Part shown: piece after piece, positions 1 through 8,207 of the stretch
How positions within the stretch are numbered: the stretch's first letter is position 1
Layout: every line of letters begins with the position of its first letter
IMG/VR virus record: IMGVR_UViG_3300049460_000196
Coordinates: 49,104 to 113,103 of that record
Direction: 5' to 3' (one strand)
Source of the DNA: a virus
DNA: 64,000 nucleotides
The notes under the pieces: model-generated
What the model was told of the DNA's origin: nothing
The model's input: only the letters and a program-made list of their open reading frames with translations
Databases searched by the model: none
Position numbers and translations under genes: made by a program

Positions 1-56
1 CCATGTGAAAACTTGATTACAAGGCTTTCGATAAATACTGTTTTAATGAGGTATTC

Positions 57-521
57 ATGCGAGCTATCGAAATCTTCCAAAATTCAGTATTGAACGAATC
101 AGTTACTGAACAAATAATCGCCAAAGCACAGTCATTTGTTAATGCGGTAAAACGCATGAGTGGTATGGAGACCGCAATGGTGCAAGCTAATAGCTATCAG
201 CAAGAATTGTTGAATATTTTTGAGAACTGCGTAGATGCCGAAGATCTCAAAATGAAGATTCAGCAACTTGGTCAAACCATCACGATGTCACAAGTACATG
301 AAGGTGTGGGATCCAAGATTGCCAAGGCATCACTGTTGACTCTGGCTGGTGTTGGTGCGGTAGTATGTGCCAAACTGGTCGGCATCTACAATCAAATGGG
401 CCAACCAGATGTTATTGACGGCAGTCATTTGAACATGGTTGGAGGTGTACTGTTTGGTGTTATTCCAGCCGTGTTATGTGCGATGCTGGCTATCTTTATC
501 GCCCTTGACAGCCGGGCTTGA
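57..521 (+). CDS. Small membrane protein, unknown
   Basis: 154 residues with a TGAGGT ribosome site just upstream. The N-terminal half is polar and helical; two hydrophobic segments (about 92-108 and 127-150) suggest a C-terminal membrane hairpin. The N-terminus (MRAIEIF, then LNE) resembles the short leader shared by several proteins here and compared in the findings with T4 capsid-targeting peptides. Family not recognised; it is one of few plus-strand genes in this part. Confidence 0.7.
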   Translation: MRAIEIFQNSVLNESVTEQIIAKAQSFVNAVKRMSGMETAMVQANSYQQELLNIFENCVDAEDLKMKIQQLGQTITMSQVHEGVGSKIAKASLLTLAGVGAVVCAKLVGIYNQMGQPDVIDGSHLNMVGGVLFGVIPAVLCAMLAIFIALDSRA

Positions 522-634
522 TGGCAAACAACCAATAAAATCAGGACACACTTGTTCTTCTTTTGGTGGATGAGTGGCCGAAAAATTAGTGCGGAAGATC
601 ATTGGTCGTCCGCACTTGATGCAAGTATAACCCA

Positions 635-1009
635 TTAAATGGATACCGCCAACAGGTCAGTGGCCACAACATGTGGCGGCACGTTTGCACGTACATGATG
701 CTGAATCAACAGCATACCAATGTATTTGTCGAAGTTGCCGTCATCCGCGTCGTCTACCCAGCCGTTGTAAGGATACGTGGTTTCGTCGTATCCCTCTTCA
801 CCTTCCTGAAACTTCACTAATTCACTTACTGGCGTGGGATCGTCAATCTTCAGACTCAGCTTGTACTTAAAGTCACCGTCCTGATAGTCCAGCATCTTGT
901 AGTCGTACTCCAATGCATCATCACGAAGCATCTGATACATCCAATCTGGCAAGTCATAGCCACGGATAGTGTGAATATAAGCTGGGCTGTGATCAGTTAT
1001 TGCCAACAT
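635..1009 (-). CDS. Acidic hypothetical protein
   Basis: 124 residues, acidic and rich in Tyr/Asp, no signal peptide or membrane segment. It starts 3 bases after the stop of the GatB-tail gene on the same strand, so the two are probably cotranscribed. No family recognised. Confidence 0.7.
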   Translation of the reverse strand: MLAITDHSPAYIHTIRGYDLPDWMYQMLRDDALEYDYKMLDYQDGDFKYKLSLKIDDPTPVSELVKFQEGEEGYDETTYPYNGWVDDADDGNFDKYIGMLLIQHHVRANVPPHVVATDLLAVSI

Positions 1010-1012
1010 GAA

Positions 1013-1621
1013 TTATCCTTCAGATATTAAGCGCTTGATGGTCGCTGTGACCAATTGTGGATCGGCCTTCATTTGACGCATAACTTGCCCCATGAGCGAG
1101 CCGATTGCTTTGTCCTTACCAGACTTAAATTCCTGGACTGCCTTGGCATTCTGCGCCAAGACTGTTTTTACAATCGCATCCAGTTCACTCGTATCTGCCT
1201 CATCCAGTGCCGTAGAGGTCACCAAAACGTCTTCCAGCAAAAGTCCGATGTTGGACGTCAGCAGCACATCTTTCAGCAGCAAACGCGCCTGGTCTTTGCG
1301 AATCAGGTTTTTGTCGAGGAGCTGGGCAATTGCGAACAACGAACGCCCAGCACCATAGTGGTATTCTGGAATGTCGGTCAAGACCAAACCTGATTGACTC
1401 AGTTGGCCTGACACGTCGTTGATCATGAACTTGTGGAAAACATCCAGATCAGAACTGAGGGTGAAACTTGCCGCATCTTTGCCGTGGAGATTAGCCATGA
1501 CAGCACGGTACATGAGTTCCTGATCTTTCATCACATTGATGTTTTGGTACAGTTTCAGCACCTCGGTATCATCAATGTGGGCAATACTGGCCACAACAGC
1601 GGCAATTTCTAATTGTTTCAT
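1013..1621 (-). CDS. GatB/YqeY-type tRNA-binding tail domain, stand-alone
   Basis: About 202 residues from the Met at 1621. The last 55 residues match the GatB/YqeY tail of the amidotransferase subunit GatB: VVL/VLAQN, an acidic-aromatic stretch, then GKDKAIGSLMGQVMR and a final LVTATIKRLI. In GatB this helical tail contacts tRNA-Gln/Asn while GatCAB amidates the misacylated tRNA. The catalytic cradle of GatB is absent, so this is not an amidotransferase. The frame is open further upstream, but that part reads through a tRNA-like element, so I prefer 1621; the ribosome site there is weak. With the truncated GluRS at 52845-53732 it suggests action on Glu/Gln charging (inference). Confidence 0.7.
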   Translation of the reverse strand: MKQLEIAAVVASIAHIDDTEVLKLYQNINVMKDQELMYRAVMANLHGKDAASFTLSSDLDVFHKFMINDVSGQLSQSGLVLTDIPEYHYGAGRSLFAIAQLLDKNLIRKDQARLLLKDVLLTSNIGLLLEDVLVTSTALDEADTSELDAIVKTVLAQNAKAVQEFKSGKDKAIGSLMGQVMRQMKADPQLVTATIKRLISEG

Positions 1622-1634
1622 ATACGTTAAATTC

Positions 1635-1716
1635 TGGTGGACGCGACGGGACTTGAACCCGCGTATTTCCTTGTACCCGGGCATTACTCCGGGATCTAAC
1701 ACAACTTGGAAAATCC
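1635..1716 (-). tRNA. Degenerate class II tRNA-like element, anticodon unclear
   Basis: Encoded CCA, perfect T-arm (GCGGG/TTCAAGT/CCCGT) and a 5-bp anticodon stem CCCGG/CCGGG, followed by a long variable region. The acceptor stem pairs in only about five of seven positions and the anticodon loop seems to have eight bases (AGTAATGC). Probably a decayed or non-canonical tRNA, perhaps Leu or Ile. Confidence 0.4.
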
Positions 1717-1887
1717 GCTTCCCTTGCTGTTTATCGCCACCTGTTGCCAGGCCGCTATAGGTGCGGGGTAAAACCATGCGTTATGCCAGACTTGCGACTT
1801 GGAACCCATTTTATTGGAACCCCTGCCTATTTTTAGGAGTGCATCGCCCTCTTTGCTACGCGCCCATGTTCATATGGTATTGCCAGT

Positions 1888-2046
1888 TTACCGGGAAGTC
1901 AAGCGATCTATTACCGCCCAAGCTTTTAGCCGATCAATCTCGAGTGAAATTTCAAGATCCGTGTAACCTTCCAGTTCCATCACGGTGGCGATGTAGAAAT
2001 ATGGATCAGGCTGTAACGAAGCCCAGATTTTCTTGAGCCAATTCAT
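1888..2046 (-). CDS. Small hypothetical protein
   Basis: 52 residues (MNWLKKIWASLQ to the C-terminal LTSR). Its ATG overlaps the stop of the gene at 2043-2267 in an ATGA arrangement, good evidence for translational coupling. Amphipathic and helical; no family recognised. Confidence 0.6.
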   Translation of the reverse strand: MNWLKKIWASLQPDPYFYIATVMELEGYTDLEISLEIDRLKAWAVIDRLTSR

Positions 2047-2267
2047 GATATCAACACTGCATTGGTGGAGATAACTTCGTTAATCAGTTCACGCTGTTTA
2101 TCAGCCAAAGCCAAGGGAAACATGGGCGAATCGTATTGCTTCTGGGTTAAGTTGAAGGTTAGCTCAGCGGTCATCAACACACCAACACCCAACCCTTCCT
2201 GAAATTCTTTGGTGGCCCCGTTTACCACTACGGATAGCTTGTAGACTCGCTTGATCGTTTCGGTCAT
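2043..2267 (-). CDS. Hypothetical protein
   Basis: 74 residues; alternating beta-type pattern in the first half (KRVYKLSVVVNG). Sits between the genes at 2277-2525 and 1888-2046 in one minus-strand run, overlapping the latter by 4 bases. Function unknown. Confidence 0.65.
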   Translation of the reverse strand: MTETIKRVYKLSVVVNGATKEFQEGLGVGVLMTAELTFNLTQKQYDSPMFPLALADKQRELINEVISTNAVLIS

Positions 2268-2276
2268 AGCCAGCTC

Positions 2277-2525
2277 CTAGTGAACAGTGTTGTTGCCAGG
2301 CATTACCAGCGCATGATTGTTCCGGTACAGCAAGCCAGCATGAATCATATTCACTTCTTCCACAAACGCACGGATCTTTTCAGGCGATACCATGTCCTCT
2401 TCATGCGACTTGATATCTAGGACAAAAACTTCGACATCAAAGTCTGGTTTAGGCGGAAGAACTTCAGTCCGCTCACTCATGAATTTTTTCAACAGGTCAC
2501 GCCATTCCAATTTCTTGTCGTCCAT
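2277..2525 (-). CDS. Acidic hypothetical protein
   Basis: 82 residues, acidic N-terminal half, no membrane segment. A GGAG-type ribosome site lies just before the ATG, and the next gene follows after 9 bases. No family recognised. Confidence 0.65.
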   Translation of the reverse strand: MDDKKLEWRDLLKKFMSERTEVLPPKPDFDVEVFVLDIKSHEEDMVSPEKIRAFVEEVNMIHAGLLYRNNHALVMPGNNTVH

Positions 2526-2579
2526 GATTGCTCCTTTTCTGATGTTTCATTTTACACGCAAGTGAACAATCATGCAAGC

Positions 2580-2954
2580 CTATTCTGGGAGATCGCTTGG
2601 GTGCATGCCATAGAGGTCAGCTACTGGTTCACGTAAGACAGTTTTGAGGTTGGCAACCAAATCTTCCAGATAAGCGAGGCGAGCTTCCAACTCGCTCTTT
2701 TGCTCTTTGTGCATGGCATGAGCAGTTGCATAAGTGTAGTCATCAGCATACGATAAACTACCGTAACCAGAAAGACTGTAACCAATCAATTGTGCGAACT
2801 GATTTTGATCATCTTTGTCAACATCATCCATACAGGCGATGTCATTGAGGTTGATCACGTTGGTGTCAACTAACTGACGAATGATCTTATTGGCTTTGAA
2901 GCGAAGGGTGCCGTGCTGGTCGAGTTCCAGCGGCTGAATTGGATGTTTGGACAT
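2580..2954 (-). CDS. Hypothetical protein with C-terminal coiled coil
   Basis: 124 residues from MSKHPIQP; an upstream in-frame Met would translate the neighbouring tRNA and is rejected. Residues about 80-110 form a heptad-like helix (KSELEARLAYLEDLVANL). It begins directly downstream of tRNA-Arg(CCT). Unknown function. Confidence 0.65.
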   Translation of the reverse strand: MSKHPIQPLELDQHGTLRFKANKIIRQLVDTNVINLNDIACMDDVDKDDQNQFAQLIGYSLSGYGSLSYADDYTYATAHAMHKEQKSELEARLAYLEDLVANLKTVLREPVADLYGMHPSDLPE

Positions 2955-2959
2955 GTTTT

Positions 2960-3031
2960 TGGTCCCTCGTACTGGAGTCGAACCAGTCAAGCACGCTTAG
3001 GAGGCACGCTGCTCAATCCCTGAGACGAGAG
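2960..3031 (-). tRNA. tRNA-Arg(CCT)
   Basis: CCA encoded; acceptor CTCTCGT/ACGAGGG, T-arm ACTGG/CCAGT; anticodon loop CTCCTAA on a stem with G-T pairs (CGTGC/GCGTG); reads AGG. The D-arm is reduced, as in the related tRNA-Arg(ACG) at 21798-21869, whose acceptor 5' strand is identical. Confidence 0.8.
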
Positions 3032-3111
3032 GTAATGGTTAAGATATTGCCACTCTACTGGCAATACTTGATGCACACAATAATCTAAATACCAGTCATT
3101 GGAGACATTAT

Positions 3112-3654
3112 ATGAAAATTCTTATCACAGGTGCAAGTCGGGGTATTGGTCTTGCCACAGCGTCTTTGCTGACGTCTATGGGGCATACCGTGATTGATGC
3201 TAGTCGGAGTACCGGCCATGACATTCGTCGCCCACAATCATTCTTGAATCTACTGCGCGACTGCGATGTATTCATCAACAACGCATATTCATTCCAGGCA
3301 CATTTCGCACAAACGGAAGTGCTATATGGCGCATATGATCTCTGGAAGGATACCAATAAACACATCATCAGTATTGGATCAAACTCAGCAGATGGCATTA
3401 AGAATCATCCGCACCTATACGCCGTAGCCAAACATGCGTTGGATAAAGCATCCGAGCAATTGGCCAACACTGGATCGAAATGCCGTGTGACCAATGTGAG
3501 GTTTGGATTAGTTGACACCCAAATGAGTGCCAGTATTGTGGGATATCCTGGGCAGCGTCGTATCACTCCCCAGGAAGCCGCAGAGACGATTGTGTGGGCT
3601 ACGAATCAGCCAAGTGGATTGCTGATGAAAACCACTACAGTGCAACCGTGTTGA
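3112..3654 (+). CDS. Short-chain dehydrogenase/reductase-like protein
   Basis: 180 residues. Rossmann start ILITGASRGIG (residues 3-13), NNA motif (about 56-58), a catalytic-type Ser (IGSNSAD) and YAVAK, the classical SDR Tyr-x3-Lys pair. It is shorter than the usual 240-260 residues, lacking parts between beta strands, but keeps cofactor and catalytic motifs. Substrate unknown. GGAG ribosome site upstream; plus strand among minus-strand genes, so probably a separate transcript. SDR fold is well supported, activity is inference. Confidence 0.85.
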   Translation: MKILITGASRGIGLATASLLTSMGHTVIDASRSTGHDIRRPQSFLNLLRDCDVFINNAYSFQAHFAQTEVLYGAYDLWKDTNKHIISIGSNSADGIKNHPHLYAVAKHALDKASEQLANTGSKCRVTNVRFGLVDTQMSASIVGYPGQRRITPQEAAETIVWATNQPSGLLMKTTTVQPC

Positions 3655-3655
3655 A

Positions 3656-3850
3656 TTACTGACGTGGCATTTTGCTGGTTTTGGTAGGCCAGGCAGCGGG
3701 ATTACGGGCGGTATTGTACTTCTGTTCAGGAGCTGATTCGCGGATCATATTGATCGTCGTTGTCAGTGGAGATTCATGGCCGGGGGCAAACAACTTGCTA
3801 ACTTTTACAACAACCGAGTTAATAAAGTTTTGTTTGGAAGTGTTTGGCAT
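3656..3850 (-). CDS. Small basic hypothetical protein
   Basis: 64 residues from MPNTSKQNF; positively charged with a Pro/Lys-rich tail. It converges on the SDR-like gene with one base between stops. An overlapping plus-strand frame also exists; the minus frame is preferred on composition. Unknown. Confidence 0.4.
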   Translation of the reverse strand: MPNTSKQNFINSVVVKVSKLFAPGHESPLTTTINMIRESAPEQKYNTARNPAAWPTKTSKMPRQ

Positions 3851-4026
3851 GATGGTCATCCAGCTAGTTAAGATAACGCAGTATAGTACCAAATGAACAA
3901 AAGATCAACTTCTATTTGAAGACAGCCACCAACCCTGATCACAAAGTTGGTGCTGCGGAGAATCAGACCACCATCCAGAATAAACCAGATAGCCTGGGGA
4001 ACGAGTGCTCCCGGGTCATTGAATTT

Positions 4027-4104
4027 TGGTGGTGATAGGCGGGATCGAACCGCCGACCTGCGGGTTATGAATCCGCCGCTCTAACCAGTCTGAGCTATAT
4101 CACC
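4027..4104 (-). tRNA. tRNA-Met(CAT), elongator or Ile(CAT)
   Basis: CCA encoded, acceptor GGTGATA/TATCACC, T-arm GGCGG/CCGCC, anticodon loop TTCATAA. All arms canonical. Whether the C34 is modified to lysidine (Ile) cannot be told from sequence. Confidence 0.92.
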
Positions 4105-4106
4105 TT

Positions 4107-4191
4107 TGGTGTCCTGGGCGGGACTCGAACCCGCACGCCTTTCGGCACCACCCCCTCAAAGTGGCGAGTCTACCAATTTCTCCACCAGGAC
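4107..4191 (-). tRNA. tRNA-Leu(GAG)
   Basis: Class II tRNA with long variable arm, CCA encoded, acceptor GTCCTGG/CCAGGAC, anticodon loop TTGAGGG. Two bases from tRNA-Met, so probably one precursor. Confidence 0.92.
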
Positions 4192-4236
4192 ATTTTGTAT
4201 TGCATGTATTATAGAACCTATTTACTAGTCTTGCAA

Positions 4237-4632
4237 CTACAGCCGTTTGAAAATTCCTTCCAGGGCCTGATATTCAGTACCCTTCAGATCTTTTGTTGCC
4301 TTATTGGCTGCACGAATTGCTGAACGGCTACTCTTAACCTGATTGATCAACTCTGCCAATACCTTCGGATCCAAGCATTCAAATTCATGAAGAGCCATGA
4401 TACGGCTGCACCCATATTTACCCGTGAAAGAAGTGGTAACATGCAGATGCACGGCATCCAGATTTGCATTATAGCCAGCGAGGAAAATCCGGAAGACGAC
4501 ATCGTGATTCTTTTTCGTTCTCGCAAGCAGGTATGGGCTCCATTGTGTTGGCTCAGTGACGGCGAGGTTCAACATATTGGCTTTCGCGACAAAGCGATTC
4601 GCAACATCTTGTTGCACAGGATTGAGAATCAT
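4237..4632 (-). CDS. Hypothetical protein, paralogue of 4641-5063
   Basis: 131 residues. N-terminal helix (NPVQQDVANRFVAKA), a beta-rich middle, and C-terminal block FECLDPKVLAELINQV followed by SSRSAIRAANKA. The same blocks recur in the next gene, so the pair arose by tandem duplication. No known family recognised. Confidence 0.7.
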   Translation of the reverse strand: MILNPVQQDVANRFVAKANMLNLAVTEPTQWSPYLLARTKKNHDVVFRIFLAGYNANLDAVHLHVTTSFTGKYGCSRIMALHEFECLDPKVLAELINQVKSSRSAIRAANKATKDLKGTEYQALEGIFKRL

Positions 4633-4640
4633 GTTGTACC

Positions 4641-5063
4641 TTAAATCAGCTTATTGATCAAGTCGTTGATCTTCACACCTTCAGCGCCGATGGCAACCTG
4701 TAGGGCTTTCTTGGCTGCACGGTGAGCCGTACGACTGTCAGTGATTTGTTGGTGGAGCGCAGCCAAAGCCTTGGGATCAATGCGCTCAAATTCTTCAATC
4801 GTGATGTACTTGATCGACTCATGGATGCCCGAAATACTTGATTGGACATGCTGGGTGATCTTTGGGCCGTTCGCACTCAATGGATCAGCACTCACATTGA
4901 ATTGGAACAGGATAGAACGGTTCTTGGCATGCCGGGCTTCGTGCGTCCAAGTATTCCACCAATTCATGGTTGATGTTGGATTACGAAAATCCAGAACGAA
5001 GCCAATGTGTTCAGCTTTAAGGATAAAGCGATCGGCTAGTGCCTGCATGGCGGGATGAATGTT
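4641..5063 (-). CDS. Hypothetical protein, paralogue of 4237-4632
   Basis: 140 residues from MNIHPAMQ. Shares the N-terminal helix and the C-terminal pattern FERIDPKALAALHQQ...SRTAHRAAKKA with its neighbour, with a longer divergent middle. Adjacent and same strand; tandem duplicates. Unknown function. Confidence 0.7.
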   Translation of the reverse strand, partial: NIHPAMQALADRFILKAEHIGFVLDFRNPTSTMNWWNTWTHEARHAKNRSILFQFNVSADPLSANGPKITQHVQSSISGIHESIKYITIEEFERIDPKALAALHQQITDSRTAHRAAKKALQVAIGAEGVKINDLINKLI

Positions 5064-5139
5064 CATGTGAATACAAAAAGATTGACAATACCACATGGTA
5101 CTGCCAATCTGGCAACTACTCTACTGGGGAGTTTTCACA

Positions 5140-5373
5140 TTATTGGAAAACTTTGGTGACGATCAGCATACGACCTGGATACTTGACCGAGCGAGTGGCG
5201 CCATCCAGATAGACTTTGCCATTTTTGATCTCAGTTACTTCCTTGATCTCGATGTCATACGACGTTGCGATTTTACCCAACACAACGCCACGGACGACTT
5301 TGTCGCCAACCTTGTAGTCGTTACCCAGCATGTCTTTGGCTTCGGTACCGAGGAAATCGCTCTGGATGGTCAT
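5140..5373 (-). CDS. Small beta-rich hypothetical protein
   Basis: 77 residues with an SH3/KOW-like rhythm: GNDYKVGDKVVRGVVLGKI, then short strands ending in MLIVTKVF. A nucleic-acid or protein-binding small barrel is possible but unproven. Confidence 0.65.
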   Translation of the reverse strand: MTIQSDFLGTEAKDMLGNDYKVGDKVVRGVVLGKIATSYDIEIKEVTEIKNGKVYLDGATRSVKYPGRMLIVTKVFQ

Positions 5374-5436
5374 CTGCTACTCCGTGTTCGTTTATCTTGT
5401 TCCTATTATAGGCGTAGATGAACAAACAATCAAGTA

Positions 5437-5649
5437 TTAGTCACGTTTGTTTGCCAGTTCGTTCAACTGTTTGCTGAGGTCGGCGTCGGTTTCGGCGGTG
5501 ATCACGCCCAGCTTAACCATGTTGTTCATGGTACCACGATACACTTCAAACTCGCGGTTATCGAACGACTCAACCATCACGTGCTCGCGACCAGTGTCGC
5601 TGTCGAAGGTGTCGTAGTTGTGTTTGATCTGCGCGTTGATGATATACAT
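5437..5649 (-). CDS. Small hypothetical protein
   Basis: 70 residues, acidic. No family recognised. Its promoter region resembles that of 5140-5373 (both upstream areas contain TATAATAGG/TATAATG before AACA-type bases), suggesting separate similar promoters. Confidence 0.65.
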   Translation of the reverse strand: MYIINAQIKHNYDTFDSDTGREHVMVESFDNREFEVYRGTMNNMVKLGVITAETDADLSKQLNELANKRD

Positions 5650-5712
5650 GGTCGCTCCTGCATTTGTGTAGAATCACATTATAGACGCAGATGAACAGAA
5701 AATCAAGTAATA

Positions 5713-5812
5713 TTTGGTGGACCAGAGCGGAATTGAACCGCCACGACGTCGCGAACGTCTTTCCCAGTGCGGAGGACTTGTACTCACCTGAGTAGCCCAG
5801 CGAAGCACCAAT
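5713..5812 (-). tRNA. tRNA-like element, 3' half intact, 5' half unclear
   Basis: CCA, acceptor 3' strand CTGGTCC, T-arm GGCGG-type/CCGCT and an anticodon-like hairpin with loop TTCGCGA (CGC, Ala-like). No matching 5' acceptor strand (GGACCAG or wobble form) was found downstream, so the gene is either decayed or interrupted. Confidence 0.35.
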
Positions 5813-5823
5813 ACATGATGCTT

Positions 5824-5970
5824 TGGTGGACTATGGGGACTCGAACCCCCTCTCCCTGGCCCGTAATGATCAGCCTCGTGGGGCTTGTCCCACAATCTCC
5901 GCCATTAGATGTAGCGGTGCTGAATCACGCTTCTGAAGCTACTCGCTTGAAGCCGATCATTACGAGCGAC
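5824..5970 (-). other. tRNA-like 3' end joined to a structured element
   Basis: CCA, acceptor-like ATAGTCC and T-loop TTCGAGT in a G/C stem, but the T-stem has only four clean pairs and no 5' acceptor partner is seen. The region to about 5966 holds a 10-bp inverted repeat (CGTAATGATC at 5861 and its complement at 5957) and the hairpin GTGGG/CCCAC. Decayed tRNA or an unknown RNA. Confidence 0.3.
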
Positions 5971-5992
5971 TGTTGCCAGTCACCCAGCTGGT

Positions 5993-6277
5993 TTAATGGT
6001 CTTTGCAGTGACTCAGGTCGCCACGTGATGGCTTTGCACCAGCACGATGTTGTTTCGACCAGTCGTAATCTGCACCCGCGGAGGTAGCACCAGCTTTACC
6101 AACGCTGTTTGGGTTCTCGGATACCATAGTCACGAAACGAATCTTACCCGTTTCTTCACCTTCGCGGCGCAGAGCAGCCTGAAACTCCAGTGGCTCTGCC
6201 AACAGTACGGTATCAAACACGCGGGATTTTGCTTCCAGGCCGTCTTCGTGAACTTCCGACCAATAAATCATAAACAT
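5993..6277 (-). CDS. Hypothetical protein
   Basis: 94 residues; begins MFMIYWSEV and ends in a basic tail rich in Ser/Gly. No family recognised. Well spaced from its neighbours, so probably its own promoter. Confidence 0.6.
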   Translation of the reverse strand: MFMIYWSEVHEDGLEAKSRVFDTVLLAEPLEFQAALRREGEETGKIRFVTMVSENPNSVGKAGATSAGADYDWSKQHRAGAKPSRGDLSHCKDH

Positions 6278-6393
6278 TTTACTTCCTCTCTCTTTTCATC
6301 TTTATATTTACAAGAGAGTATATGGTAAAATGGCCACATTTTCAACTGTTATTTCAGATGGGTGGGGAAAGTTGACTTTCCCCAGTTTACGCA

Positions 6394-7041
6394 CTATGCA
6401 GCCTCACGCTCCAATTCGGCCATAGCCGTCTGGTATTCGTCATCGCTGTAGTAATGATTGCCCAGAACGTCTATCCAAACATTGGTAGTAGCATACTGAT
6501 TGTTGTCGCAGAATTGAGCATCGACTTTGAATTGTTCACCATCAACCGAATAGGTTTTCGGTACAGTCACGTTATTGCAATAACGATCGACATGAAGGAA
6601 CATTTGAGACAAGCGGGCATGACTTGCGACACGCGCTTTGGTGATGTCGCGAGTGAACTCAGTTACCTTCGCATCAACGGCATAAATGGGCTCCACGCCT
6701 TTATGATAAAACTTGACCAAGTATGCAGTCTTGGCTGGCTCGTAACGGAGTCGAGCATCGCGTCCGAGAACTTTCGTTTGACGAAACATGGTGGACACAC
6801 ATTCGATAACCTCTGGTTTGAATCCTTCAGGGCCCACCAGTTTAACGTTCATCAAAAGCTCGCCTTTGTATTGGAGCCCGACCATATTATGACCGTGGGT
6901 ATCAAGCAGCTTGCGAACGGCTTTGGCATGATGCTTGGTGCCCGTATATAGCGTCAATAGCGTATTGGGTTTGAACCCACGCTCCATCAATGCTGTAACG
7001 GCCCGAACTGGATCTGAATCTACAATACGATGCGAAATCAT
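6394..7041 (-). CDS. Hypothetical protein, 215 residues
   Basis: Mixed alpha/beta protein without membrane segments; no motif recognised. A GGGGAAAG inverted repeat at 6366-6386 lies just past the stop and may act as terminator, although no T-run follows. Function unknown. Confidence 0.7.
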   Translation of the reverse strand: MISHRIVDSDPVRAVTALMERGFKPNTLLTLYTGTKHHAKAVRKLLDTHGHNMVGLQYKGELLMNVKLVGPEGFKPEVIECVSTMFRQTKVLGRDARLRYEPAKTAYLVKFYHKGVEPIYAVDAKVTEFTRDITKARVASHARLSQMFLHVDRYCNNVTVPKTYSVDGEQFKVDAQFCDNNQYATTNVWIDVLGNHYYSDDEYQTAMAELEREAA

Positions 7042-7102
7042 GTGCTTCCCCGGTGCGTTAAAAAAAACACACTATACTGTAATTAATACAATGTTCAAAG
7101 CT

Positions 7103-7405
7103 CTACACTACTAAAACATCAATGAAGGCAGTTGGGGTATTGGTGGGTTCAGGAGGAAAGACGGCGGCCCATTGTGCGGCATAGCGCTCAATAGATTCGC
7201 CTAGAATGAATTTATAGCCAACCACACAACCATCACCAGTAAACGCATTCAGCGTCGTGATCAGGAGTTCATTGGTTGGTGTTTCTTCGTAGTCATCACT
7301 CAATGAATATGAGTCGATGTTGTGTGATTCGAGCCATGACTTTGCTTCCGGGTAATCACCGAACCAGAGTCCGTAAATGGCAATGCCCGTGTATGCAACT
7401 GTCAT
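7103..7405 (-). CDS. Acidic hypothetical protein
   Basis: 100 residues, acidic. No family recognised. Starts 12 bases before the 3' end of an interrupted tRNA-Leu (7417). Confidence 0.6.
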   Translation of the reverse strand: MTVAYTGIAIYGLWFGDYPEAKSWLESHNIDSYSLSDDYEETPTNELLITTLNAFTGDGCVVGYKFILGESIERYAAQWAAVFPPEPTNTPTAFIDVLVV

Positions 7406-7416
7406 AGTCTTTTATG

Positions 7417-7454
7417 TGGTAGGGAGAGGGGGACTTGAACCCCCACGCCACTAT
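7417..7454 (-). tRNA. tRNA-Leu 3' half (interrupted gene)
   Basis: CCA, acceptor 3' strand TCTCCCT, perfect T-arm GGGGG/CCCCC and part of a variable region, ending where the next tRNA begins. Its probable 5' half is at 8001-8036 (acceptor TGGGGGA; six of seven positions pair). Anticodon stem missing. Confidence 0.5.
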
Positions 7455-7539
7455 TGGTACCCTGAGCCGGAATCGAACCGGCACGCCTCACGGCGCTTGA
7501 TTTTGAGTCAAGTGCGTCTACCAGTTCCGCCATCAGGGC
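7455..7539 (-). tRNA. tRNA-Leu(CAA)
   Basis: Complete class II tRNA: CCA, acceptor GCCCTGA/TCAGGGT, anticodon loop CTCAAAA. The HNH gene upstream ends inside its acceptor stem (TGA at 7533-7535). Confidence 0.9.
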
Positions 7540-7988
7540 TCATTCTGTTTATATTGACTGCGTTTCTTACCAGTAAGAGCTTGAGCAATTTTCGCTCTAT
7601 GTTCGGGAGATTTTGGCTTCCCTGCATTACCCTTACCAGCTTTACGTGCTTGCTCTACACCTCTACTCTGTGAGGCACATGCAGCTTCGTATCCATTCTT
7701 AGCGACATTCTGTTCCCAAAGCGTCATACCCGTATGGTCTACACGATCAATATAATTGTCTTTGTGCGTACCCCAATACAAATGATTGGGGTTACTGCAT
7801 TTTTCATTATTGCAAGCATGACACAACAAAGTTGTGTGAGTTTCGGGTATGGTAGTTCCCAAAGTTGCTGCCAACAATCCGCGAAATTCAACTGATTTGC
7901 CACCACGTTCAACACATGGAAGTTCAAGAGCTAAATGACTACGGCGTTCTTCTCTACTCAGAAGCATATGGTCGATGATATTCATCAT
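7533..7988 (-). CDS. HNH homing endonuclease with NUMOD3-type tail
   Basis: 151 residues. The HNH core is in the first half: HTTLLCHACNNEKCSNPNHLYWGTHKDN, typical of phage HNH_3 proteins (first His and Asn-His pair, with a zinc-type Cys). The C-terminus has GNAGKPKSPEHRAKIAQALTGKK, the NUMOD3 DNA-binding repeat. The stop codon lies within tRNA-Leu(CAA), and the gene sits between two halves of another tRNA-Leu, consistent with homing into the tRNA array. Likely a selfish DNA-nicking enzyme. Confidence 0.88.
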   Translation of the reverse strand: MMNIIDHMLLSREERRSHLALELPCVERGGKSVEFRGLLAATLGTTIPETHTTLLCHACNNEKCSNPNHLYWGTHKDNYIDRVDHTGMTLWEQNVAKNGYEAACASQSRGVEQARKAGKGNAGKPKSPEHRAKIAQALTGKKRSQYKQNEP

Positions 7989-8000
7989 CTATTTAGTAAA

Positions 8001-8036
8001 CACGGCTGCTGTGTCTACCAATTCCACCATCCCCCA
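8001..8036 (-). tRNA. tRNA-Leu 5' half (interrupted gene)
   Basis: Reads TGGGGGA, TG, then GTGG and the Leu-type D-arm AATTGGTAGACAC, then GCAGC as the 5' anticodon stem; sequence diverges immediately afterwards. Partner is probably 7417-7454. Confidence 0.5.
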
Positions 8037-8049
8037 TAAGCGTATATTT

Positions 8050-8134
8050 TGGTGCCCAGAGCCGGAATCGAACCGGCACGCCTTGCGGCAGCGGATTTTG
8101 AGTCCGCCAAGTCTACCAGTTTCATCATCTGGGC
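8050..8134 (-). tRNA. tRNA-Leu(CAA), second copy
   Basis: Class II, CCA, acceptor GCCCAGA/TCTGGGC, anticodon stem GCGGA/TCCGC, loop CTCAAAA. Independent of the copy at 7455 (different stems). Confidence 0.9.
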
Positions 8135-8207
8135 GACAAAATATAAGTTCACGTGCTGCTAGTGCTCCGCATTATACATATCGGAGCCCAGTATGCCAAA
8201 TGTTTTT

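Noticed and set aside
1622-1777. N-terminal extension of the GatB-tail protein
   Set aside because: The extra frame translates a tRNA-like element and has no ribosome site.
5824-5970. tmRNA
   Set aside because: A CCA end and T-loop are present, but there is no GGG-CTG-type 5' end, no G3-U pair and no tag frame.
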